Source of the DNA: Candidatus Acidiferrales bacterium
GTDB lineage: Bacteria; Acidobacteriota; Terriglobia; Acidiferrales; UBA7541
Assembly: GCA_030038275.1 (NCBI GenBank)
Contig: JASHPG010000190.1
Location: 1-41,546 of the forward strand
Length of the DNA stretch: 41,546 bases
Direction: 5' to 3'
The notes beneath the pieces were generated by a model. It had not been told where the DNA came from and searched no databases. It worked only from the letters and a program-made list of their open reading frames with translations. Shown piece by piece: positions 24,626 through 31,849 of the stretch. The number at the start of each line of letters is the position of its first letter. Position 1 is the first letter of the stretch. Position numbers and translations under genes: made by a program.

Positions 24626-26254
24626 CTACGCCCCGGTTTCGACGGCCGGAGCGGTTTCCGTCCTTCGCAGCAGCAGAAAAAATTCGCCGAGCTCTTCGCA
24701 CCGCAGCAGCCATGCGAGCGCAAAGTAAGCGGCTGCCGCCGCGGCGATAATGCCCACTAGAAAACCGATCTGCACGAGCAGCGTGCGAGCGCCCTCGAAA
24801 GCGGCAAAGCGCAACGCCGCGTAGGCCGCGAAGCCCATGCCGGCGGAGCACGCCGCGATTTTGCAAAGCGATTGGAGCAATCCGCGTCCGCCAAGCCGTC
24901 CGTAACGCTTGCGAAACAGAAAAAACAGCGCGCCGAAGTTGAAATACGCCGCGATGGAACTGGCTAGCGCCGGGCTGCCGTTCGAAAGCGTGCGAAAGAA
25001 AAAGAGCATGAAAATCGTATTGAGTGCGATGTTCAAGCCTAGCGCGTAGGCGCCGGTGCGCGCCGGGGTGGCCGTGTCCTGCGTCGAGTAATACATCGGC
25101 GCGATCAGTTTTACGCCCGCAAACGCGGGCAGGCCGAGCGAATAGTAGAACAGCGCACGCGTGGTGAGAGCCGTGGACGCGGAGGTAAAACGTCCGTGCT
25201 GAAACAGCACCTGAATGATCGGCTGACGCAGCAAGATCAACCCTACGGCGGCGGGAACGGTGATGAACGAGACGACGCGCAGGGAAAAGCCGAACGTGCG
25301 CTTCATCTCGCTCCACTGGCCGGCGGCCCATTGATGCGACATCGCCGGCAGAAGGGCAGTGGACATGGCGATGGCGTAGCTTCCCAGCACCAACTGCATC
25401 ACGCGATCGGCCACATAGAGCGACGTGATGCTGCCTTCGGGCATGCGCGACGACGCGGCGAAGATCGTGTCTATCACCATGTTGATCTGATAGACGCCCA
25501 TGCCGAAGAATGCCGGCGCGGCGAGCCGTCCGACTTTGCGTACACCTGCGTCCGACACGGAAAAGCGCGGCCAAAACTTCATCCCCCGGCGCGCCAGCGC
25601 AGGGATTTGCAGAGCGAACTGCACCACTCCGCCGAGCAAAATGCCCACAGCCAGAGCCACGGCCGGCGAGCGGTACTCCGCGGGCGCCCAGCGCAAAATC
25701 GGACGGTAGATTACGGCGAAGGAACATGCGATCAGCGAGAGGTTGAAAAAAATCGGCGTGGCGGCAGGCAGGCCGAAGACGTGAAAGCTGTTGAGGATCG
25801 ACGCGGCCACAGCCGCGAGTCCGATGAACAGAACGGCAGGGAAGATGATGCGATTCAAATAGACCGCTAATTCCCAATGGGCTTGATGCGCGCCGAAAAC
25901 CGTGAGCAGATCGATGACTTGCCTGGAAAACACCACGCCGAGCAGCGCGACGATCGCCAGTGCGAAAGCGACATCCCAGAAAACTTTCCGCGCAAAGGCC
26001 CAGGCTTGGGGACGAGATTCGTTGTGCAGATAACCGGCGAAAACGGGAATGAAAGACGCGCCCAGCGAGCCTTCTCCTGCCATTCGCCGAATCAATCCGG
26101 GAATTCGGAAGGCTAGAATGAATGAGTCGGCAGCAGGGGATGTGCCGAGGAGGAGAGCAATTCGCTGATCGCGTAAGTATCCGCAAATGCGGCTGATAAC
26201 CGTGACAAGGGCTACCACGGAGGCCGATTTTAAGAGCTGTCCCTTGGTGGTCAA
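24626..26254 (-). CDS. murJ: Lipid II flippase MurJ (MviN)
   Basis: MOP-superfamily flippase that moves lipid II across the cytoplasmic membrane for peptidoglycan synthesis. A 542-residue polytopic protein opening with SASVVALVTVISRICGYLRD and followed by ADSFILAFRIPGLIRRM and GEGSLGASFIPVF, the family signature; about 14 membrane helices are recognisable. The start at TTG 26254 is preferred because GGGAG lies about 6 nt upstream and the core begins at once. In-frame TTG codons at 26290-26293 would add 12-13 residues without a better ribosome site. Catalysis depends on arginines in the central cavity that I did not map. First gene of the murJ-xerD-CCA-ybeY-corC block. Confidence 0.95.
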   Translation of the reverse strand: MTTKGQLLKSASVVALVTVISRICGYLRDQRIALLLGTSPAADSFILAFRIPGLIRRMAGEGSLGASFIPVFAGYLHNESRPQAWAFARKVFWDVAFALAIVALLGVVFSRQVIDLLTVFGAHQAHWELAVYLNRIIFPAVLFIGLAAVAASILNSFHVFGLPAATPIFFNLSLIACSFAVIYRPILRWAPAEYRSPAVALAVGILLGGVVQFALQIPALARRGMKFWPRFSVSDAGVRKVGRLAAPAFFGMGVYQINMVIDTIFAASSRMPEGSITSLYVADRVMQLVLGSYAIAMSTALLPAMSHQWAAGQWSEMKRTFGFSLRVVSFITVPAAVGLILLRQPIIQVLFQHGRFTSASTALTTRALFYYSLGLPAFAGVKLIAPMYYSTQDTATPARTGAYALGLNIALNTIFMLFFFRTLSNGSPALASSIAAYFNFGALFFLFRKRYGRLGGRGLLQSLCKIAACSAGMGFAAYAALRFAAFEGARTLLVQIGFLVGIIAAAAAAYFALAWLLRCEELGEFFLLLRRTETAPAVETGA

Positions 26255-26294
26255 TCGGCTCCCGCCAGATGCTAACCCTTTACGCAGCAACAAG

Positions 26295-26323
26295 TTGACA
26301 CCAGCAGCCGGGTGTACGATAAC
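26295..26323 (+). promoter_or_regulatory. Sigma-70-type promoter for the DUF6982-like gene
   Basis: A perfect TTGACA (26295-26300) and GATAAC (26318-26323) with 17-bp spacing. It would start RNA near 26330, leaving a leader of about 140 nt before the GTG at 26468. A weaker second candidate is TTGACG (26382-26387) with AAAATT 17 bp on. Confidence 0.5.
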
Positions 26324-26467
26324 ATAACCTGCGCAGGGTTAGCAACTGGCACCGTTTTGTGGGCCAATTTGAATGATGACTTTGACGGTTTGTGTCACGG
26401 TAACAAAATTCGAAGCAGCGCACCGCGTCCTCTTAGAAGAGCTGACCTTCGAATTAGGACAATCGAT

Positions 26468-26974
26468 GTGAAAGCGCGAGCGACAGCGTCCACACACAAA
26501 AAAGTCGCTGTATTTCTGCTCGACGGCAGTTCCGAACCGGGGTATCTGAGTCCCGCGGCGCTAGACACCGGTGAGAGCGTGGATCTGCTATCGCCTGGCG
26601 GAGAACATCGTTCGATCCCACTGAAGGACTTGAAGGCAGTGTGTTTCGTCCGGGAGTTTACCGGAGCTTTCGAGCCGGAGCGGAAGACGTTCCTGAGCCG
26701 GCCGAAGCTCGACGGGCTCTGGGTGCACCTACGGTTTATCGACGATGACGAACTGGAAGGCGTGGTGCCGAACGATCTGCTCGCCATGCTTGGATCGGGC
26801 GTGCAGCTCACGCCTCCCGATCTGCACGGCAACGTGGTTCGGATGTTCATTCCCCGATCCGCACTGGCGGAGCTGAAGGTACTCGGAGTGGTAGGGGCGG
26901 CACGGCGTCCACAGCCGAAGACGAGCGAGCGGGGCGCGGCAACTCCCGAGCAGCCTGGGCTTTTCCGAGAGTGA
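26468..26974 (+). CDS. DUF6982-like protein of unknown function
   Basis: A 168-residue soluble protein. Two repeat-like beta units are visible: KVAVFLLDGSSEPGYLSPAAL leading to IPLKDLKAVCFVREFTG, and GLWVHLRFIDDDELEGVVPN leading to PPDLHGNVVRMFIPRSALAE. I recall a family of acidobacterial/deltaproteobacterial proteins with the LKAVxFVxxFxG phrase (DUF6982-like), often beside PilZ or chemotaxis genes, but cannot verify this. The GTG at 26468 is chosen because AGGA lies about 9 nt before it. A longer frame from 26312 would begin inside the promoter and lacks conserved-looking sequence. It is divergent from murJ. Confidence 0.7.
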   Translation: MKARATASTHKKVAVFLLDGSSEPGYLSPAALDTGESVDLLSPGGEHRSIPLKDLKAVCFVREFTGAFEPERKTFLSRPKLDGLWVHLRFIDDDELEGVVPNDLLAMLGSGVQLTPPDLHGNVVRMFIPRSALAELKVLGVVGAARRPQPKTSERGAATPEQPGLFRE

Positions 26975-27093
26975 TTAGACTCTGAGGTTTTCGGCGGCTT
27001 CGCATCCGCCAAAAAATTGACCGAATCAAATCGCCCGTTCGCAGGCTTGCACCAGCCAGCGTGCTTCACCTGGGGTGAGAGACAATTTGGTCC

Positions 27094-27121
27094 TTCACAC
27101 AATCGATTTCCGCGCTATATT
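27094..27121 (+). promoter_or_regulatory. Promoter of the MocR gene
   Basis: TTCACA (27094-27099) and TATATT (27116-27121), each five of six to consensus, separated by 16 bp. The ATG is at 27140. Just upstream, GCTTGCACC and GCTTCACC (within 27040-27072) form an imperfect direct repeat that could be a MocR operator, since such regulators often bind direct repeats; this last point is inference. Confidence 0.5.
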
Positions 27122-27139
27122 GGACTGTAGGAAAAGACA

Positions 27140-28678
27140 ATGTTGCAGGTGCACCTACAGCCCGAGAGCCACATACCTCTTTACGTTCAATTGCGGGACC
27201 AGGTGCGGGCACTGGTTTTCTCCGGTGAATTACGGAGAGGGGATCGCATTCCCGCGAGCCGCGAACTGGCCAGCCAATTGGGTGTGCACCGGACGACTGT
27301 GGCAAACGCGTACGCCGAACTGGAGGCGGAGGGCTTGATCGAAGGGCACGTTGGGCGCGGGACGTTCATCTGCGTTCCGCCGGTGAAGCAATTTTCGCCG
27401 CCGCCGCGGACGAACGGGCATGGCGGGGCGATGAGATGGGAGTCGCTATTCGCGGACGAGCGCGGCATGGAAGGGCTAAGCCGCGTGATGCCGGAAATTC
27501 CTCCCGGCGCGATCGCGTTTACGGCGGCGCGGCCGTCTGATGAATTATTTCCCCTGGAAGAATTTCGCCGCTGCGTGCACGCCGTACTTCGCAGTTCCGG
27601 ACGCAAGATATTGCAGCTTGGCTCGACAGACGGCTATGGGCCGCTGAAAGAGGCGGTGACGGATTTACTGCGCGCCGAGGGCTTGAACATCCGGCCCGGG
27701 CAACTACTGATCACCGACGGCTGCCAGCAGGCGATCGACCTGATCTGCAAAGCGTTTCTGCGTCCCGGCGACGCAGTGGCGCTGGAAAACCCCGCTTATC
27801 CCGGCGCGATTGCGATTTTTGCGGGAGCGCGCGTGCGGACGCTTCCCGTGAGCGTGGAAACCGATTCGGAACGCACGGGGCATCCGGGGCTAGACATCGA
27901 GGCGCTCGAAGCGGTGCTGTTGCAGAACCGCGTCAAGCTGATTTTCGTCACGCCGGATTTCCATAATCCGACGGGCACGGCGTTGCCGCTGCCAGAGCGC
28001 CGGCGATTACTCGATCTGGCCGCGCGGTATCAAGTGCCGGTGGTCGAGGACGCGATTTACGCGCGGCTGCGTCTGCACGGCAAGCCGATCCCGTCGCTTA
28101 AAGCGCTCGATGTGGCCGGCAACGTGATTCAAATCGACAGTTTTTCGAAGATCGCTTTCCCGGGACTGCGCATCGGGTGGTGCATCGGCGCGGAGAGCGC
28201 GATCGAGCGTTTGCGCCTGGTGAAGCAATCGACCGATTTGCATAGCGACCAGCTTTCGCAGGCGGCCATGGCGGAGTTCGTGCGGCGCGGCTATCTGGCG
28301 CGGCACATCGCGAAAATGAAAAATGTTTACCGGGCGCGTTTGGAAGCGATGGAAAGCGCGCTCGAACGCCACATGCCGGATGGCGTCAACTGGACTCGCG
28401 CCGAGGGAGGCATGACGCTGTGGGTCACGCTGCCGGCGGGATTCGATGCCGGCGAGTTGCTGATTCACGCGCGCGAACGCGGCATCATTTTTCTGCCGGG
28501 ACGCTATTTTTACGCGCAGCATCCGCAGCCGAACACGCTGCGGCTGGCGTTTGCCAGCGTGGACGAAAAGCGTATCGCGCGAGGCATGGAAACTTTCGGC
28601 GAACTACTGCGGCAAGAACTGCGGAAGCGGCAGCGCGGCGCGCGCGAGGAGTCGTACGCGCGGGTGGCGCTGATCTAG
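27140..28678 (+). CDS. MocR-type (GntR-HTH plus aminotransferase) regulator, probable PdxR
   Basis: A 512-residue fusion of an N-terminal GntR winged helix (residues ~8-80: PLYVQLRDQVRALVFSGELR, LGVHRTTVANAYAELEAEGL, GRGTFI) and a fold-type I aminotransferase-like domain. The PLP-site residues are intact: Asn276 in PDFHNPTGT, Asp304 in VVEDAIYARL and the Schiff-base Lys337 in DSFSKIAFPGLRIGW. MocR proteins of the PdxR group sense PLP and control pdxST. Here pdxS and pdxT follow on the same strand after one thioesterase gene, which makes PdxR the best guess. AGGA precedes the ATG by 7 nt. In the groups best studied pdxR is divergent from pdxST; here it is upstream and co-directional. Confidence 0.9.
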   Translation: MLQVHLQPESHIPLYVQLRDQVRALVFSGELRRGDRIPASRELASQLGVHRTTVANAYAELEAEGLIEGHVGRGTFICVPPVKQFSPPPRTNGHGGAMRWESLFADERGMEGLSRVMPEIPPGAIAFTAARPSDELFPLEEFRRCVHAVLRSSGRKILQLGSTDGYGPLKEAVTDLLRAEGLNIRPGQLLITDGCQQAIDLICKAFLRPGDAVALENPAYPGAIAIFAGARVRTLPVSVETDSERTGHPGLDIEALEAVLLQNRVKLIFVTPDFHNPTGTALPLPERRRLLDLAARYQVPVVEDAIYARLRLHGKPIPSLKALDVAGNVIQIDSFSKIAFPGLRIGWCIGAESAIERLRLVKQSTDLHSDQLSQAAMAEFVRRGYLARHIAKMKNVYRARLEAMESALERHMPDGVNWTRAEGGMTLWVTLPAGFDAGELLIHARERGIIFLPGRYFYAQHPQPNTLRLAFASVDEKRIARGMETFGELLRQELRKRQRGAREESYARVALI

Positions 28679-28684
28679 GACGCG

Positions 28685-29152
28685 ATGCTGCTCGAGCCAA
28701 AGCCGGATAATTTTTGTTTCGTCTGCGGCGGCGGAAACGCGCGGGGAATGCATCTTACGTTCGAGCAGGACGAAGAAGCGAAGCGGATTCGCGGCTCGTT
28801 CCGTCTGCAGAGCGAGTATCAAGGCGGAGCGGGGTTCGTCCACGGAGGAATTATTGCCACGCTGCTCGACGAAGTGATGGCCAAGGTGAGCCGGTTCGAG
28901 CAAGACCACGCCGTGACCGCCAAGTTGAACGTCGAGTATTTGCGGCCGGTGCCGACGAATGCGGATTTGACGGTGGAAGGCTGGGAGACGGAGCGTAAGG
29001 GGCGCGATCGCTTCCGGCAAGGAGAAATCCGGAATGCCGCGGGCGTGGTGCTGGCGAGAGGGACGGCGCATTTCGTCGAGATCGGGCGGGAGCGGTTTCA
29101 GGAGAGCGTTCGCGAATCGGCGCGGGGAATTGCGGGCGCAGGAAAAGCTTAG
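28685..29152 (+). CDS. PaaI-like hotdog-fold thioesterase
   Basis: A 155-residue single-domain hotdog protein. The N-terminal PDNFCFVCGGGNARGMHLTF (with C11 and C14) and GGAGFVHGGIIATLLDEVMAK are the signatures of the 4HBT/PaaI group, in which the HGG...D/E segment forms the acyl-CoA thioester site. The C-terminal ~15 residues are poorly conserved-looking. The natural substrate is unknown. The start ATG follows the MocR stop by 6 bp (AGGA overlaps the stop region), so it is co-transcribed, and pdxS follows by 27 bp. Whether it takes part in B6 metabolism or simply shares the operon cannot be told. Confidence 0.85.
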   Translation: MLLEPKPDNFCFVCGGGNARGMHLTFEQDEEAKRIRGSFRLQSEYQGGAGFVHGGIIATLLDEVMAKVSRFEQDHAVTAKLNVEYLRPVPTNADLTVEGWETERKGRDRFRQGEIRNAAGVVLARGTAHFVEIGRERFQESVRESARGIAGAGKA

Positions 29153-29179
29153 TGAATCGAATCCCAAGAGGAGCAGGTC

Positions 29180-30070
29180 ATGGACTTGATGAATGACAAT
29201 CTGTGGCGCGTGAAAGTGGGACTGGCGGAAATGCTGAAGGGCGGCGTGATTATGGACGTCACCACCGCCGAACAGGCCAAAATCGCCGAAGATGCCGGCG
29301 CGTGCGCGGTGATGGCGCTGGAGCGCGTCCCTTCGGATATTCGGAAGGAGGGTGGCGTGGCGCGCATGGCCGCGCCTCGCGTGATCCGCGAAATCATGGA
29401 AGTGGTTTCGATTCCGGTGATGGCCAAAGTGCGCATCGGCCATTTCGCCGAAGCGCAGGTACTGGAAGCGCTGGAAGTGGACTACATCGACGAGAGCGAA
29501 GTGCTGACACCGGCGGACGAAGAGCATCACGTGTGGAAGCACGGCTTCAAGGTGCCATTCGTTTGCGGCGCGCGCAATTTGGGCGAGGCCCTGCGGCGCA
29601 TCGCCGAAGGCGCGGCGATGATTCGCACCAAGGGCGAAGCCGGCTCGGGAAATATCGTGGAGGCGGTACGGCACATGCGCGCGATCATCAGCCAAATGAA
29701 AAAGCTGACCACGCTGGGCCAAGAAGAGTTGGTACACGAAGCGAAGGAATTGGGCGCGCCGCTCGATCTGGTCGCGTGGGTGGCGAAGCACGGCAAGCTG
29801 CCGGTACCGAATTTCTCGGCGGGCGGCGTAGCGACTCCGGCGGACGCGGCGCTGGTGATGCAGCTCGGCGCGGAGGCGGTGTTCGTCGGCTCGGGGATTT
29901 TCAAGTCGAGCGATCCGGCGCAGCGCGCGCGGGCGGTTGTGAAAGCCACGACGCATTACAAGGACGCGAAGATTGTATTGGAAGCGTCCGAAGAGTTGGG
30001 TGAGGCGATGAAGGGAATCGACGTGCGGCAGCTCGAAGAGAAGGATTTGCTGCAGACGCGGGGATGGTGA
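29180..30070 (+). CDS. pdxS: Pyridoxal 5'-phosphate synthase, synthase subunit PdxS
   Basis: Builds PLP from ribose 5-phosphate, glyceraldehyde 3-phosphate and ammonia in a (beta/alpha)8 barrel that assembles as a dodecamer with PdxT. The 296-residue sequence is highly conserved: [20 protein letters not shown] (Asp26), [15 protein letters not shown] (Lys83 for the substrate Schiff base), [14 protein letters not shown] (Asp104), and [17 protein letters not shown] (Lys151, the second lysine of the intermediate swing). Further on are [15 protein letters not shown] and [17 protein letters not shown] lies about 7 nt before the ATG. Its glutaminase partner pdxT follows after 78 bp that contain a short hairpin repeat. 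Confidence 0.98.
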   Translation: MDLMNDNLWRVKVGLAEMLKGGVIMDVTTAEQAKIAEDAGACAVMALERVPSDIRKEGGVARMAAPRVIREIMEVVSIPVMAKVRIGHFAEAQVLEALEVDYIDESEVLTPADEEHHVWKHGFKVPFVCGARNLGEALRRIAEGAAMIRTKGEAGSGNIVEAVRHMRAIISQMKKLTTLGQEELVHEAKELGAPLDLVAWVAKHGKLPVPNFSAGGVATPADAALVMQLGAEAVFVGSGIFKSSDPAQRARAVVKATTHYKDAKIVLEASEELGEAMKGIDVRQLEEKDLLQTRGW

Positions 30071-30095
30071 CAGCGCATCCGGGATTGGCGGCCGC

Positions 30096-30120
30096 GGGGC
30101 ACAGCGTGCTGTGCCCCTAC
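30096..30120 (+). repeat. Short palindromic GC repeat, copy B (between pdxS and pdxT)
   Basis: GGGGCACAGC (30096-30105), a GT loop, then GCTGTGCCCC (30108-30117) and TAC: a perfect 10-bp stem. A diverged copy in the opposite orientation is at 19611-19636. It may also weaken transcription or stabilise the pdxS message. Confidence 0.65.
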
Positions 30121-30148
30121 GTTCGGCAGGTTGGATGATGGGTGACGA

Positions 30149-30784
30149 ATGAACGGCGACGTAAAATTTGGGATTCTGGCGATTCAGGGCGATTACGAAG
30201 CGCACGCGAAGATGCTTGACCGCCTGGGCGTGAAGTGGACGTACGTGCGGCGGCCGGAAGACATCGACGGCATCACGGGAATCATCCTGCCTGGCGGCGA
30301 GAGCACCACGCACATCAAAGTGATGCGGGAAGAAGGGGTGTGGGACGCGCTCGAAAAATTCGCGGCGCAGGGCGGCGCGTTTTTCGGCACGTGCGCGGGC
30401 GCGATCTTGCTGGCACGTGAAGTTCACAACCCGCCGCAGGAGTCACTTGGGCTGCTGGATATCTCGATATTGCGCAACGGCTACGGACGACAGCTCGCAA
30501 GCGACGTCCACGAGGGGAAGACGACGATCAGCGAGCAGCCCATCGAAATGATTTTTATCCGCGCGCCGATCATCCAAAAAGTCGGCCACGGCGTGGAGGT
30601 GCTGGCGCGAGATGCGGCGCATCCTGTATTAGTTCAGCAGGGGCGCATTCTTGCGGCCACGTTTCATCCCGAGCTGACGACCGACCCGACCGTACATCGG
30701 CATTTTGTCGATACGATCGGGCAGCGCCGCGAAGGCGCCGCAGCAGAAAGTCATTCCCATCGAGCAGCCAGCCCGGCCAGATAG
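30149..30784 (+). CDS. pdxT: Pyridoxal 5'-phosphate synthase, glutaminase subunit PdxT
   Basis: Class I glutamine amidotransferase that releases ammonia and channels it into PdxS. The triad is complete: Cys82 in FFGTCAGAIL, His173 and Glu175 in ATFHPELTTD. GILAIQGDYEAH at the N-terminus and ILPGGESTTH (47-56), which binds glutamine and contacts PdxS, are as expected. Length 211 is slightly above the ~190-200 norm because of a basic Ala/Ser/Arg tail. GGTG precedes the start weakly. It ends 27 bp from the stop of the converging reductase gene, with no clear terminator between. Confidence 0.97.
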   Translation: MNGDVKFGILAIQGDYEAHAKMLDRLGVKWTYVRRPEDIDGITGIILPGGESTTHIKVMREEGVWDALEKFAAQGGAFFGTCAGAILLAREVHNPPQESLGLLDISILRNGYGRQLASDVHEGKTTISEQPIEMIFIRAPIIQKVGHGVEVLARDAAHPVLVQQGRILAATFHPELTTDPTVHRHFVDTIGQRREGAAAESHSHRAASPAR

Positions 30785-30811
30785 CCAAATCAATTTGCTC
30801 AACTTCAACGA

Positions 30812-31720
30812 TTAAGGCACCAGGACAATTTTACCGAACGTGTGCCCCTGTTCGAGCAATTTGTAGGCGTCGCGTACCTGGTCCAGCGGGAACGTGGCGG
30901 CGATTGGCACGTCCAAGTCGCCTGACGCGACTAGCCCGGCGATCTCCGCAAGCACGGCGGCGGTCTTGGCAGCCTGGCTACCCTCGGATTTCACGCCGTA
31001 TTCTTTCGCCGCGGGAAAATCGATGATGGTGTTGATGCGGTCGCGCGGTACGCCCAGCTCCGTTGCGAGTTTGACGTACCCGCCTCCGTGCGTGTCGATG
31101 AACGCGCTGATTTGATATTTGCGCAGCGCGCCGGCCAATCCGTTGCCGTACACCACCGGCTCGACTCCGTGGGTCACGAGCCAATCGTGCTTGGACAGGC
31201 TGGCGATGCCGATAACTTTCGCGCCCGTTCGCTTGGCAAGCTGGACGGCGAGCGATCCCACTCCGCCCGCCGCGCCTGATACGGCAACCGTATCGCCCGC
31301 CTTGAGCGCCACCGCGTGCACGCAGGCGTAGGCCGTGGTTCCAGCAATCGGCAAGGAGCCTGCGACTTCCCAGGACACGTTCGCGGGCTTGCGAGTGAGG
31401 TTTTGTGCTTCAGCGACGACGTATTCGGCTTGGCTGGCGCGTTTGTCACTGAACCCGATTACCGGGTCGCCGGCTGCGAACTGCGATACGCCAGGGCCGA
31501 GTTTCGCGACTGTTCCAGCGAAATCGCTGCCCTCGCCGGAGGGAAACGTGGCGGGCCAAGCGGAGTGGAAAAAGCCTTCGCGGATTTTTGCTTCGCCCGG
31601 ATTGATTCCCGCAGCTTTTGCGCGAATGAGCGCTTCACCGGCAGCCGGCTCGGGCGTCGGGACATCCGCGACGTAAAGCACGTCGATTCCGCCGTATTTA
31701 TCGAAACGGATTGCTTTCAT
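30812..31720 (-). CDS. Zinc-independent NADPH:quinone oxidoreductase-like (MDR family)
   Basis: A 302-residue medium-chain dehydrogenase/reductase. The N-terminal GroES-like half (MKAIRFDKYGGIDVL, AAGINPGEAKIREG) lacks the cysteine ligands of zinc alcohol dehydrogenases. The Rossmann half has VSGAAGGVGSLAVQLAKRTGAKV, the AAxxGVG NADPH motif of quinone/enone reductases. It most likely reduces quinones or activated double bonds with NADPH; the true substrate is unknown. GGAGG lies 5 nt before the ATG, an unambiguous start. It follows inositol-phosphate synthase by 129 bp containing nested inverted repeats, so the two may or may not be co-transcribed. Confidence 0.88.
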   Translation of the reverse strand: MKAIRFDKYGGIDVLYVADVPTPEPAAGEALIRAKAAGINPGEAKIREGFFHSAWPATFPSGEGSDFAGTVAKLGPGVSQFAAGDPVIGFSDKRASQAEYVVAEAQNLTRKPANVSWEVAGSLPIAGTTAYACVHAVALKAGDTVAVSGAAGGVGSLAVQLAKRTGAKVIGIASLSKHDWLVTHGVEPVVYGNGLAGALRKYQISAFIDTHGGGYVKLATELGVPRDRINTIIDFPAAKEYGVKSEGSQAAKTAAVLAEIAGLVASGDLDVPIAATFPLDQVRDAYKLLEQGHTFGKIVLVP

Positions 31721-31778
31721 GGTTGCCTCCGCTAGAGCGCTTCGCTGCGCGCTTTAGTGGATGCCGGCGGGGCATGAT

Positions 31779-31838
31779 GCGTCGCATTTGCAGCCGGCTC
31801 GCAGGAATCAAGGCGGGCGAGAGATGCGACGCCGGCTG
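31779..31838. repeat. Interleaved inverted repeats between the synthase and reductase genes
   Basis: GCGTCGCAT (31779-31787) pairs with ATGCGACGC (31824-31832), and CAGCCGGC (31791-31798) pairs with GCCGGCTG (31831-31838). The arms are in A-B-A'-B' order and A' and B' share 2 nt, so only one helix can form fully at a time. Confidence 0.5.
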
Positions 31839-31849
31839 CCGCTTTTCAA

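Noticed and set aside
24588-26186. A 532-codon frame in another phase of murJ
   Set aside because: The murJ frame holds the MurJ signature and regular membrane helices; the other phase is Arg/Ala/Gly-rich without structure.
26312-26467. An extended start for the DUF6982-like gene
   Set aside because: The start would overlap a TTGACA/GATAAC promoter, and the added residues show no conserved pattern.
28604-30427. A 607-codon open frame antisense to pdxS, the thioesterase and part of pdxT
   Set aside because: The plus strand encodes highly conserved enzymes; the antisense product is His/Arg-rich, crosses three real genes and has no domain.
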